Position numbers and translations under genes: made by a program. DNA of 34,516 nt from contig JAUUYD010000002.1 in assembly GCA_030590585.1 (NCBI GenBank), positions 1 through 34,516 of the forward strand, read 5' to 3'. The notes under the pieces are model-generated. The model saw nothing but the letters and a program-made list of their open reading frames with translations, searched no databases and was not told the DNA's origin. Positions 1-7,109 of this stretch are shown here, one piece after another (positions within the stretch are counted from its first letter, which is position 1; each line of letters starts with the position of its first letter). This stretch comes from Spirochaeta sp. Its GTDB lineage: Bacteria > Spirochaetota > Spirochaetia > Spirochaetales_E > Spirochaetaceae_B.

Positions 1-22
1 ATTCTATCCCGCTGCTTTATAC

Positions 23-568
23 TCATTCCAGGTATTCCGTGCTTTTTTTATAGCGCTTCTCAATTCCTTTCAGCCACCTGGATGTAGAAACAAAACCCTC
101 GGCAAACAGACCGATAATTAAGCCCGTAATAATTCCCGATCCAATAGAAAAAGGAGCAATAACCCGGGCCGTATTACCAAATACAAAGCTTACCGCCAGT
201 ACCACTTGAATCAATGAACTGGCCAAAGCTCCGGAAAGTGAAACCCCCACCAGTCCCACATAACGGCCGCCGATTCGGTATACCCCATTCATAACCAAAA
301 CCGAGACTACAGATCCGGAGAGTGAAAAAAGAAAAACATAAGACGCCAGAGTTCCGTTAATCAAACCCTGTCCCAGAACTTTGAGTAGAAGAACCAGAAA
401 CAGATCGGCAGGCTTAAGAAACCGCAGACCCAGTAAAAGCGGCAGATTGGCAAGTCCCAACCTGAAAAAAGGAAACGGTTTGGGAATCAGATATTCAACT
501 GCCGAGAGAAACAGACAGAGGGCTCCCAGAAAAGCGGTTATTTCCTGTCTATCAGAACGCACCGGCAT
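23..568 (-). CDS. Gx transporter family membrane protein (heptaprenyl-diphosphate-synthase component I-like)
   Basis: This is a small integral membrane protein of about 181 residues. After a short charged N-terminus it has several hydrophobic segments with the feature FPFFRLGLANLPLLLGL, typical of the Gx transporter family, which is often mislabelled heptaprenyl diphosphate synthase component I. The open frame extends upstream to 763, but that part lies inside the neighbouring gene and reads as non-membrane sequence, so I start it at the ATG at 566-568. A GGAGG motif sits only 2 bases before that ATG; the GTG two codons later (560-562) has better spacing and may be the true start. It overlaps the end of the NusG-II gene by about 17 bases, which suggests translational coupling. 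The transported substrate is unknown. From memory, the pair occurs near flavin or quinone-related redox genes in other bacteria. Confidence 0.8.
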   Translation of the reverse strand: MPVRSDRQEITAFLGALCLFLSAVEYLIPKPFPFFRLGLANLPLLLGLRFLKPADLFLVLLLKVLGQGLINGTLASYVFLFSLSGSVVSVLVMNGVYRIGGRYVGLVGVSLSGALASSLIQVVLAVSFVFGNTARVIAPFSIGSGIITGLIIGLFAEGFVSTSRWLKGIEKRYKKSTEYLE

Positions 569-917
569 CCACCTCCGGATTAACGGCAACCACTCTGACG
601 AAAACCCGATTCGGAAGGCAGGCAATCCACCCGGAATGACCTGAGATTCGGCCCATGGCAATGCAAATCTTATCCCTGCAGTCAGAGTCAGTGATGAAGA
701 TCTCCCCATCAGCCACTTCAACTCTGGTTTCTCCAACAGGTCCTTCCAGTACCAGAGAACCATTTTGGGTAAGGGGCATGATATAAACTTCCCCGGAAGC
801 TTCTACCTCCCCTCGAAGCTCCCCCTCCCGTCCTGCTGAAGACCAGAACACCGAGGCGGAAACAACCGCCAGGGACAGAAGGATAATAGCATAGTCCAGA
901 ATTCGCAGGCGAAGCAT
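552..917 (-). CDS. NusG domain II-containing protein
   Basis: A 121-residue protein with one N-terminal membrane segment (about residues 8-27, LDYAIILLSLAVVSASVF). It is followed by a small beta-rich extracytoplasmic domain containing the pattern DSDCRDKICIAMG...SGWIACLPNRV, characteristic of the stand-alone NusG domain II family. The two cysteines about four residues apart in DCRDKIC and the later IACLPN cysteine are typical of the family. The role is not established. The invariable neighbour is a Gx transporter, as here, with the two genes overlapping. The ATG at 915-917 has a GGAG only one base away, which is too close for a normal ribosome site. However, MLRLRILDYAIILL matches the usual family N-terminus, so I keep this start. 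Confidence 0.85.
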   Translation of the reverse strand: MLRLRILDYAIILLSLAVVSASVFWSSAGREGELRGEVEASGEVYIMPLTQNGSLVLEGPVGETRVEVADGEIFITDSDCRDKICIAMGRISGHSGWIACLPNRVFVRVVAVNPEVDAGAF

Positions 918-1017
918 ACTCCATCATATCAGCCATGACAGTCGTTCTGTATTCAGTCTGGAAAAAAATGTGCATTTAACGGTTTTTTCATCAGAATGGG
1001 TGTAACATCTTGAAACG

Positions 1018-1046
1018 GCAGAAAGATTAGAAATTCTGCTTGGAGG
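1018..1046 (+). promoter_or_regulatory. 5' leader hairpin plus Shine-Dalgarno of the first barrel-like gene
   Basis: A six-base-pair inverted repeat, GCAGAA (1018-1023) and TTCTGC (1034-1039), lies three bases before a strong GGAGG (1042-1046), ten bases ahead of the ATG at 1056. The hairpin is short and could simply affect mRNA stability. No regulatory ligand is implied. Confidence 0.35.
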
Positions 1047-1055
1047 TTTTTTTAC

Positions 1056-1586
1056 ATGAGAAAATTGATTATTCTTGCGGTACTAATTGCCGCAGTTACA
1101 GGTTTTGCCGCAGCCGGCGGACTGGTGTTCCAGCTTGGTGCCGGTTATCACTCGGCCTACGTTGGCGAACTCCCCTCAGATATTGATGCCGGATTGGCCG
1201 ATTTAAAAAGCATGCCTTTGGGTGTCGGTGGTTATGTCGGAGTGGGTTATGGCTTCGGAGATAAGAAAACATTCTCCCTTGGCGCCGAGTTTGCCCCCAG
1301 CTGGGATTTTTCACTCGACCCTGTGGGAGTCTCCAATTTCGGTTATCAGGGACGGGCATTTGTAAAAATCAAACCTGCAAAACTTTTTACAGCCACTGGA
1401 TTCTTCGGGTATGGCGGTAACCTGATCAGCGCTACAAGTTTTGACAGCTTGAATACTTTCAATCCGGTGATAGGCGGACGCATAACAGTACTCTTCCTTT
1501 ACGCGGAATACGCGGCAGTTATGAGCGAGGACTGGAGCAGACTGGCCAAACATGAAATTGGACTCGGATTCGCCTTTTTTAAATAA
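1056..1586 (+). CDS. Small exported beta-barrel-like protein, copy 1
   Basis: A 176-residue protein beginning with a clear signal peptide (MRKLIILAVLIAAVTGFAAA, cleavage near residue 20-21). Alternating hydrophobic/polar strands rich in glycine and aromatic residues follow, and it ends in GLGFAFFK, the kind of C-terminus seen in small outer-membrane barrels. I do not recognise a named family, and the functional call rests on composition. It is a paralogue of the next gene: both share VTGFAAAGG, a GVGYGFG strand, a QGR....KPAK..T.TGF block and RIT.LFLYA. It has its own leader with strong GGAGG and its own terminator, so it is probably transcribed alone. Confidence 0.7.
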   Translation: MRKLIILAVLIAAVTGFAAAGGLVFQLGAGYHSAYVGELPSDIDAGLADLKSMPLGVGGYVGVGYGFGDKKTFSLGAEFAPSWDFSLDPVGVSNFGYQGRAFVKIKPAKLFTATGFFGYGGNLISATSFDSLNTFNPVIGGRITVLFLYAEYAAVMSEDWSRLAKHEIGLGFAFFK

Positions 1587-1605
1587 AAGAAGCATTTGAC
1601 CCCAT

Positions 1606-1641
1606 AAAGCCCGGGCGAACCCGTTTCACCGGGGCTTTTTT
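1606..1641 (+). terminator. Rho-independent terminator after barrel copy 1
   Basis: A GC-rich stem formed by AAAGCCCGGG and CCGGGGCTTT around a loop near 1616-1626, with one bulged base, followed by a run of T (1635-1641). It starts 20 bases after the stop codon. Confidence 0.75.
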
Positions 1642-1760
1642 AAATTTTAAAGACCTGAGAAATTCCAAAAATGACCGATTTTCAGGGATTTCCCCATGTG
1701 ACGATTCAGAGGAGAGCTTGTGGAGTTTTCCTACGATTTATTGAATCCTGATCTATTTAA

Positions 1761-1789
1761 TTGGAATTTCCACTGTAAGTCGTTATATT
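1761..1789 (+). promoter_or_regulatory. Sigma70-type promoter of barrel copy 2
   Basis: TTGGAA (1761-1766), 17 bases, TATATT (1784-1789). The predicted transcript start near 1796 lies just before the ACGGAG ribosome site at 1805-1810. This promoter decides the start codon of the next gene, because the upstream ATG at 1788 would fall inside the -10 box. Confidence 0.6.
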
Positions 1790-1817
1790 GATAAAAATTT
1801 TATTACGGAGAAAAACT

Positions 1818-2357
1818 TTGAAAAAAATTATCCTGATGGTTCTTGTAACAGTGGCAGTAACAGGATTTGCCGCAGCCGGCGGCCTTGATATGCATTTTGG
1901 GATGGGTTATCAAGCCCAGTATTTCGGCGATTATTCCGATATGAACACATCCTTTACAGAGGATACCTCATGGATGCCCTACGGTATCGGTGCATATGCC
2001 GGTGTGGGTTATGGATTCGGTGCCAAACAAGTTGTGAGTGTCGGTTTTGAGCCGGCTATTGCCATGGGTATTAACTTCTCCAACGACATTGCTCTGGCCA
2101 ATATGGTTATTCAGGGACGCGGCTATCTCAAATTCAAGCCGGCCAAAGCCTTCACCGTCACTGGTTTCGGCGGTGTTTCTTACGATATGTACGGAGTACT
2201 TGCCGGTGATCAAACCTTTTCAAAAGAAATCCTGGCACCCATGGCCGGAGCCCGTATCACCCTGCTGTTCCTTTACGCCCAGTATGATGTTACTTTCTAC
2301 GAAGCACCTCTGCCGATGCGGCATGGTTTCGGCGTAGGATTTGCATTTAAGAAGTAA
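1818..2357 (+). CDS. Small exported beta-barrel-like protein, copy 2 (TTG start)
   Basis: A 179-residue paralogue of the preceding gene, with signal peptide KKIILMVLVTVAVTGFAAA and a glycine/aromatic-rich barrel-like body ending GFGVGFAFKK. The open frame could begin at an ATG at 1788, but I place the start at TTG 1818-1820. An ACGGAG motif (1805-1810) precedes it by 7 bases, the resulting N-terminus aligns residue for residue with copy 1, and the ATG at 1788 overlaps the likely -10 box. Function is unknown. Exported barrel pairs of this sort are plausible outer-membrane proteins of spirochaetes, but no specific family is recognised. Confidence 0.7.
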   Translation: MKKIILMVLVTVAVTGFAAAGGLDMHFGMGYQAQYFGDYSDMNTSFTEDTSWMPYGIGAYAGVGYGFGAKQVVSVGFEPAIAMGINFSNDIALANMVIQGRGYLKFKPAKAFTVTGFGGVSYDMYGVLAGDQTFSKEILAPMAGARITLLFLYAQYDVTFYEAPLPMRHGFGVGFAFKK

Positions 2358-2387
2358 AACTGCTTTAAGAAATTACTCAAGATATTT

Positions 2388-2424
2388 AAAAAAACCCGGG
2401 GTGAGTTATTCTCCGGGTTTTTTA
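2388..2424. terminator. Bidirectional terminator shared by barrel copy 2 and the LacI gene
   Basis: An 11-base-pair stem, AAAAAACCCGG (2389-2399) with CCGGGTTTTTT (2413-2423), gives a T-run on both strands, so it can end transcripts arriving from either side. The stop codon of the minus-strand LacI gene (2406-2408) lies in the loop, and its last codons form one arm. Confidence 0.8.
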
Positions 2425-3434
2425 TATCCTAACGTGGAGTCCCGTTCAATCAGAACCGTATCAATAATACGATGATCAATTGATGTATTCCCCTCCCCGC
2501 TAATCACTTTATCAATGAGCAGCGCAGCCGCAGCAGCACCAAGCTCTGCTGGATTCACGTCAATCGAAGTCAGGGTTGGAGATTGATATCGCCCTCTTAA
2601 AGTGTTGTTGAAACCAATCACTGATACATTCTCAAGTCCGGCATCCGAAAGTGCTTCAAGAACACCGAAGGCAATGTAATCATCTGTGGTAACAACAGCA
2701 TCAGGATTACAGCTTTTTAAAATAACCTGCATCGCCGCCTTACCGCCTGCTTCCGAGAAATCCGGACCGAATCCGATTAAATCAGGGTCGATTTTCATAC
2801 CCCGCATACTCAAAGCTTGTCTGTATCCGCTGAGTCTGTCTCTGGTAACACTGAAACCTTCAGGGCCGCCGACAAAAGCCAATGAACGATGTTCCCTGTC
2901 AACCAGAAGATTAACAACATCGTATACCGTATGAAAATTATCATTATCCACCCAGAGTGTGGAATCTGCCTGGTCCGGACGGCCTATAACGACAAATGGA
3001 AATTTCTTTTCTCTCAGATACGCCATACAGCGGTCGTTCTCCCGGCTGGCCAGAAGAATTATTCCATCAACCCAGCGGCTTTTTATATAATTCCGGATAA
3101 ACCCGACCTCTTCATCTTCATTATTCGAAAAAGAGAACATGATATTGTAACCCCGGGACTGAGCTTCGATTCCAATACCCCTCATAGCCTCTATGAAAAA
3201 AGGATTAACAAAGAGATTCTCACTGGAGTTTGGCAGTATAAGCCCTAAATTGCCGGTTGAGGACTGGGCCAGCCCCCGGGCCAATGCATTGGGAAAATAT
3301 CCCAGCCTGTCCATGATTTCCCGAACACGAAATTTGGTTTCATCGCTGATTCTTGGATTGTCATGGACAACCCGGGATACGGTAGAAGTTGAAACACCCG
3401 ATTCCCGGGCAACATCACTGATAGTTATTCGCAT
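2406..3434 (-). CDS. LacI-family transcriptional repressor
   Basis: A full-length 342-residue LacI/GalR regulator. The N-terminal helix-turn-helix (about residues 2-50) carries ISDVARESGVSTSTVSRVV and the hinge helix NALARGLA. The rest is a periplasmic-binding-protein-like sugar-sensing domain, with AFVGGP, TTDDYIAFGVLEAL and VIGFNNT blocks. It is divergent from a CUT1 sugar transporter, and two LacI-type operators lie in the shared region, so it probably represses both itself and the transporter until the imported sugar appears. A GGGG motif precedes the ATG by six bases. The effector is unknown. The pattern is that of MalR-like local regulators. Confidence 0.92.
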   Translation of the reverse strand: MRITISDVARESGVSTSTVSRVVHDNPRISDETKFRVREIMDRLGYFPNALARGLAQSSTGNLGLILPNSSENLFVNPFFIEAMRGIGIEAQSRGYNIMFSFSNNEDEEVGFIRNYIKSRWVDGIILLASRENDRCMAYLREKKFPFVVIGRPDQADSTLWVDNDNFHTVYDVVNLLVDREHRSLAFVGGPEGFSVTRDRLSGYRQALSMRGMKIDPDLIGFGPDFSEAGGKAAMQVILKSCNPDAVVTTDDYIAFGVLEALSDAGLENVSVIGFNNTLRGRYQSPTLTSIDVNPAELGAAAAALLIDKVISGEGNTSIDHRIIDTVLIERDSTLGYKKPGE

Positions 3435-3458
3435 ATATCCCCATCTATTTCGATTCTT

Positions 3459-3487
3459 TGCATAGAGTCACTCTTGCATCAAGGCAA
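3459..3487 (-). promoter_or_regulatory. Promoter of the LacI-family gene
   Basis: On the minus strand TTGCCT (3482-3487), 17 bases, TATGCA (3459-3464). The -35 box overlaps the operator at 3484-3495, consistent with autorepression. Confidence 0.5.
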
Positions 3488-3495
3488 GCGTTTGC
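3484..3495. promoter_or_regulatory. LacI-type operator, lacI-proximal
   Basis: GCAAGCGTTTGC is a 12-base dyad with the central CG and GCAA/TTGC arms characteristic of LacI/GalR-family operators. It covers the -35 box of the regulator's own promoter. Confidence 0.65.
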
Positions 3496-3588
3496 ACATA
3501 TATTCCACGCGAAACTCATCCCTGTCAAGGAATCAATTATTTTTTCACCATATTTCCTCATATCAGAGATGTTTTTCAAATTATTTTG

Positions 3589-3602
3589 AGAAAGCGCTTG
3601 CA
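3589..3602. promoter_or_regulatory. LacI-type operator, transporter-proximal
   Basis: AGAAAGCGCTTGCA contains the perfect dyad AAGCGCTT (3592-3599). It overlaps the -35 box of the transporter promoter and lies about 104 bases from the other operator, close to ten helical turns, which would permit looping. Confidence 0.6.
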
Positions 3603-3626
3603 CAACTTCTTGTTTCGCATTATCCT
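3598..3626 (+). promoter_or_regulatory. Promoter of the first CUT1 transporter operon
   Basis: TTGCAC (3598-3603), 17 bases, TATCCT (3621-3626). The -35 box is shared with the operator dyad, so repressor binding would exclude RNA polymerase. A leader of roughly 100 bases precedes the binding-protein gene. Confidence 0.5.
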
Positions 3627-3733
3627 TCTTGAAGCGGATTGGGCTCGGTTCCAATAACCGGCTCAAACCCCCATTTCATGTCAACTGGATGAATCCCATA
3701 ATTATCAGGATTCACCAAAACAGGAGGTTACGC

Positions 3734-4984
3734 ATGAAGAAAATCACCTTGGTACTGATCGCCCTGCTCGTAATTGTCAGCGGCGCGTTCGCAACCGGCA
3801 GTTCAGATTCTGCCAAAGGCCAGACCATCGTACTGGCCCAGGGAAAACCGGAAATCGATCCTATGCTCAAGGCTTATGCAGCCCAGTGGTCTGAAGCCAC
3901 CGGCATCGAAGTAATCATCAAGTCCTGCGGTGGTGGTTCCTGCGACCTTGGCCAGCAGTTAAAAGCCGACTACGCAGCCGGGGAGATGCCTGACATTTTC
4001 GCCATCAACGGCCTGCAGGATTTCCTGGAATGGCAGTCCATTGTTATGGATATGAGTGATGAACCCTGGGTAAAAAATACCTCGGTTGCTTTCACATATG
4101 AAGGTAAAACCTATGGCTTCCCCGTAGCCGTCGAGGGTTGGGGCATGGCTTACAACGCAGATGTTCTGGCCAAAGCCGGAGTGAATCCCTCCAGTCTGGT
4201 GAATCTGTCCGGTTATCGCGATGCTTTCGCCAAGATTGACACCATGAAAGATGAACTCGGTCTTGATTCAGTCGTTTCCATGGCAGCCGGTCCCGAGATG
4301 TTCTGGGTAACCGCTCATCATAACTTCAACTCCCTGCTTTCCAACGGACTCCCCTATGGCGACACTTCCGAAGCCGACAATCTTCTGGCCGGAAAAGTTG
4401 ATGCCAAAAGACTCGCCGAATACGCCGATTGGGTTGAACTTCTTTTCAACTATGCCGACAAAGCCGTCCTCACCACCGGAAACTATGACGCTCAAGTTGG
4501 CGCTTTTGCCACCGGCAAGGCTGCTTTTCTTCATCAGGGAAACTGGGTAGACGGTAATCTCGCCGATGCCGGTGCTACCTTCGATGTGGCTTTTGCACCT
4601 CATGGTTCAATGGAAGCCGCCACTGACGGTATCTTCGTTTCCGCACCTTCCTTCTATGTAGTAAACAGCGAATCCAAAAGCAGCGATGCTGCCAAACAGT
4701 TCCTCACAGATCTGGCCGGCAGTGTAGAGGGAGCAAACTACATGGTAAATGAGGCCGGGATGATACCCGCATTCTCCAGCATCAAGCTCAATCCCGCAGG
4801 TCAGTTATCCAAATCCGTCCAGGAATGGGCCGCAATGGGCAAGGTATACTCCTGGAATCAGTATCTGTTCTCCGGCGAGTTCCGGGATCAGACCCTGAAC
4901 CCAATTTACAATCAGTTTGCCAATGGTGCTATCACCAAATCCCAGTTCATCACACTGATGACAGAAGCTTTCAAAAGCCTCTAA
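3734..4984 (+). CDS. CUT1-type sugar ABC transporter, periplasmic binding protein
   Basis: A 416-residue extracellular solute-binding protein, family 1. It has a signal peptide (MKKITLVLIALLVIVSGAFA) followed by TGSSDS with no lipobox cysteine, so it is probably soluble in the periplasm. The mature part has the usual features: an early strand ending VLAQGKPEIDP, PDIFAINGLQDFLEW, a YGFPVAVEGWGMAYNADVL hinge block and a C-terminal segment with GMIPAFSSI. The frame is open from 3629, but AGGAGG at 3722-3727 places the start at ATG 3734 and leaves an intact signal peptide. It is followed by two permease genes and controlled by the divergent LacI regulator. A sugar or oligosaccharide ligand is expected. 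The exact one cannot be read. No ATPase gene accompanies it. Confidence 0.92.
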   Translation: MKKITLVLIALLVIVSGAFATGSSDSAKGQTIVLAQGKPEIDPMLKAYAAQWSEATGIEVIIKSCGGGSCDLGQQLKADYAAGEMPDIFAINGLQDFLEWQSIVMDMSDEPWVKNTSVAFTYEGKTYGFPVAVEGWGMAYNADVLAKAGVNPSSLVNLSGYRDAFAKIDTMKDELGLDSVVSMAAGPEMFWVTAHHNFNSLLSNGLPYGDTSEADNLLAGKVDAKRLAEYADWVELLFNYADKAVLTTGNYDAQVGAFATGKAAFLHQGNWVDGNLADAGATFDVAFAPHGSMEAATDGIFVSAPSFYVVNSESKSSDAAKQFLTDLAGSVEGANYMVNEAGMIPAFSSIKLNPAGQLSKSVQEWAAMGKVYSWNQYLFSGEFRDQTLNPIYNQFANGAITKSQFITLMTEAFKSL

Positions 4985-5019
4985 TTCGAATTGGTAGTTC
5001 GTTAACATTCCGAAGAGTA

Positions 5020-5047
5020 GAGGGCGGGCAGAAATGTCCGCCCTTCT
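5020..5047 (+). terminator. Hairpin after the binding-protein gene (partial terminator or mRNA-stability element)
   Basis: A strong GC-rich inverted repeat, GAGGGCGGGCA with TGTCCGCCCTTC, begins about 35 bases after the binding-protein stop. It has only a weak T-tract (TTCTCTATACTT), so it may attenuate rather than stop transcription, giving more binding protein than permease. Confidence 0.55.
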
Positions 5048-5084
5048 CTATACTTAAAGTCATGCCGAACTGAATGAATGGTAT

Positions 5085-5113
5085 CATACCCCAGGGCAGA
5101 GCCGCGGGGTATG
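5085..5113 (+). repeat. Second intercistronic hairpin with CATACCCC/GGGGTATG arms
   Basis: A perfect 8-base-pair inverted repeat (CATACCCC 5085-5092, GGGGTATG 5106-5113) encloses a second stem, GGC-AGA-GCC (5095-5103), so almost the whole element is paired. It lacks a T-tract. A related hairpin with GGGGTATCC/GGATACCCC arms occupies the same position in the second transporter operon (13145-13178). Confidence 0.6.
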
Positions 5114-5197
5114 AAGCCATGCTTTCCCGGCACTCACTCGGAAATGAACAAGTTCACTCCACTCGTTCGTTTGGGAATCAAACAGGGGGTTTTATCC

Positions 5198-6118
5198 ATG
5201 GAAAACACTCGTGAAAACAGGATTGTCTTCTGGCTCTTCCTGGCTCCGGTCTTATTTGCGTTTCTGATGGTGGTTGTTATTCCGTTCCTGATGGGAATCT
5301 TCTATTCCTTCACAAGTTGGAGTTCCTCGGCCAGGGTTGGGGGAGGCCTGAATTTCATCGGCCTGACTAATTTCTCTGAAAGTCTTTCCGACCCGTCTTT
5401 CCTCTACTCTTTCATCATCACCTTCGTCTACACGGCAATAAATGTCATTGCCATCAATGTGGTATCCTTCGCGCTGGCCCTGCTGGTAACAGCCGCAATC
5501 AAAGGCAGGAATATTTACCGTATAGGGTTCTTCCTTCCCAACCTCATCGGCGGACTGATTCTGGGTTATGTCTGGCAGTTCATATTTAACAATGCCATTC
5601 CCGGAATCGGTAAGGCCTGGGAATTCCTGGCCCCTCTGGCAAATCCGGACAACCTTGTCCTGGCAGACCGTAACGCATCAATCATTGCCCTGGTGGTGGT
5701 GGGAACCTGGCAGTATGCAGGTTACATCATGATGATTTACGTAGCGGCTCTTGAAAGCGTCCCTGTTGAACTCCATGAAGCCGCCCGAATCGATGGTGCC
5801 AATGGATGGCACCGTCTGAAAAACATAACCATACCCATGGTGGCCCAGGCCTTCACCATCACAATGTTTTTAACCCTGGTAAACTCCTTCAAGCAGTTCG
5901 ATGTCAATGTTTCCCTGACTGCCGGCGGGCCGTCAACGATGTTCCTGGGTAAGCCGATATTCGGCACTGAACTTCTGGCCATGAATATCTATAACACCGC
6001 TTTCAGGGCCAACAACCTGGCCCAGGGTCAGGCCAGAGCCTTTATATTTTTTATTGTCCTGGTGGTAATTTCCATTATTCAGGTAAGAACCAGTAAGAAG
6101 AGGGAGGTAGAACTATGA
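5198..6118 (+). CDS. CUT1-type sugar ABC transporter permease (MalF/UgpA-like)
   Basis: A 306-residue inner-membrane permease with six predicted membrane segments. The cytoplasmic EAA loop, ELHEAARIDGANGWHRL (about residues 190-206), contacts the ATPase. The frame is open from 5078, but that extension is non-membrane and contains a hairpin. AGGGGG at 5184-5189 points to the ATG at 5198. The stop overlaps the next permease start by four bases (ATGA), so the two are translationally coupled. Together with the upstream binding protein they form one importer. The ATP-binding subunit must be encoded elsewhere, as is common for CUT1 systems sharing an MsmK/UgpC-type ATPase. Confidence 0.92.
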   Translation: MENTRENRIVFWLFLAPVLFAFLMVVVIPFLMGIFYSFTSWSSSARVGGGLNFIGLTNFSESLSDPSFLYSFIITFVYTAINVIAINVVSFALALLVTAAIKGRNIYRIGFFLPNLIGGLILGYVWQFIFNNAIPGIGKAWEFLAPLANPDNLVLADRNASIIALVVVGTWQYAGYIMMIYVAALESVPVELHEAARIDGANGWHRLKNITIPMVAQAFTITMFLTLVNSFKQFDVNVSLTAGGPSTMFLGKPIFGTELLAMNIYNTAFRANNLAQGQARAFIFFIVLVVISIIQVRTSKKREVEL

Positions 6119-6972
6119 CCGACCGAAAAAAAGAATCTCTCACCTTGGAAATCCTTAGCGCACTGCTCTTTATTCTTTTTCTTCTTCCTTTTGGTATAGT
6201 CCTTATCAATTCCGCCAAGGAAGCGTTCACAGTCACCCAGTATCCTATGAGATTACCCGAGGACTGGACTCAGCTCTTTCGAAATATTGCAAATATCTGG
6301 ACCAGTCCCAATGTTCAGTACAAGTCCTCGTTCCTCTCTTCGGTGATTATCACCGTAGCTTCTCTGCTGGCTATCACCTTTTTTTCCTCTCAGGCAGCCT
6401 GGGTACTGGTAAGGTCAAAAACCCCTGCTTCCCAGTTAATCTTTCTGATGTTTGTGGCAGCCATGGTTATACCCTTTCAGATTGTGATGTTCCCTCTGCT
6501 CTCCTGGTTCCGAATCGTCTATCAGGCAACGGGAATCAAATTGCTTCGAACAGCTGGCGGAATGATACTCTCCTATCTGGGGTTCGGAATGTCTCTTTCC
6601 GTTTTTATGTACCACGGCTTCATCAAGAGCATTCCCTATGAGCTGGAAGAGGCTGCAAACATCGACGGATGTTCCAGGATTAAAACATTCTACAATATCA
6701 TCTACCCCATCCTGAAACCCATTCATGCAACTGTTCTGGTACTCAACGGCATCTGGATATGGAACGACTACCTTCTTCCTCTGCTTGTACTGGGTAAAGG
6801 CAACAGGATTATGACCATCCCCCTGGCTGTTTCCAACTTCGCCGGTGCATATGTGAAGCAGTGGGATCTCATCCTTACATCCATCCTGATGGCAATGGTA
6901 CCTGTTATCGTCTTTTTTCTCATTGCCCAGAAAAGCATCATCAAGGGTATGGTTCAGGGGTCAATCAAGTAG
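6115..6972 (+). CDS. CUT1-type sugar ABC transporter permease (MalG/UgpE-like)
   Basis: A 285-residue inner-membrane permease, the second half of the heterodimer with the preceding gene. The EAA loop reads ELEEAANIDGCSRIKTF (about residues 176-192), followed by IIYPILKP. The C-terminus IKGMVQGSIK is the standard ending for MalG-type proteins. It starts within the stop of the upstream permease (ATGA). No clear terminator follows. The 137-base gap to the convergent oxidoreductase gene (6973-7109) shows no strong hairpin or further gene. Confidence 0.93.
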   Translation: MTDRKKESLTLEILSALLFILFLLPFGIVLINSAKEAFTVTQYPMRLPEDWTQLFRNIANIWTSPNVQYKSSFLSSVIITVASLLAITFFSSQAAWVLVRSKTPASQLIFLMFVAAMVIPFQIVMFPLLSWFRIVYQATGIKLLRTAGGMILSYLGFGMSLSVFMYHGFIKSIPYELEEAANIDGCSRIKTFYNIIYPILKPIHATVLVLNGIWIWNDYLLPLLVLGKGNRIMTIPLAVSNFAGAYVKQWDLILTSILMAMVPVIVFFLIAQKSIIKGMVQGSIK

Positions 6973-7109
6973 TTTTTTGCTGACCTCTCCCCGGGCGTCT
7001 GACTATCCTCGCCACAGAGCATGCATCCATTTCAAGGACCTGATTACACTATTTGCAGATAACAGATTAAGAAACACTGATTTAACCCAAGTTCTTATTA
7101 GTAACTTGC

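Noticed and set aside
1788..1817. ATG at 1788 as start of barrel copy 2
   Set aside because: It lies in the -10 box, lacks a ribosome site and adds a charged stretch before the signal peptide.
3629..3733. Upstream 35-codon extension of the first binding protein
   Set aside because: It precedes a clear AGGAGG and signal peptide and overlaps the promoter and leader.
5078..5197. Upstream 40-codon extension of the first permease
   Set aside because: It runs through a perfect hairpin and has no membrane character; AGGGGG supports the later ATG.
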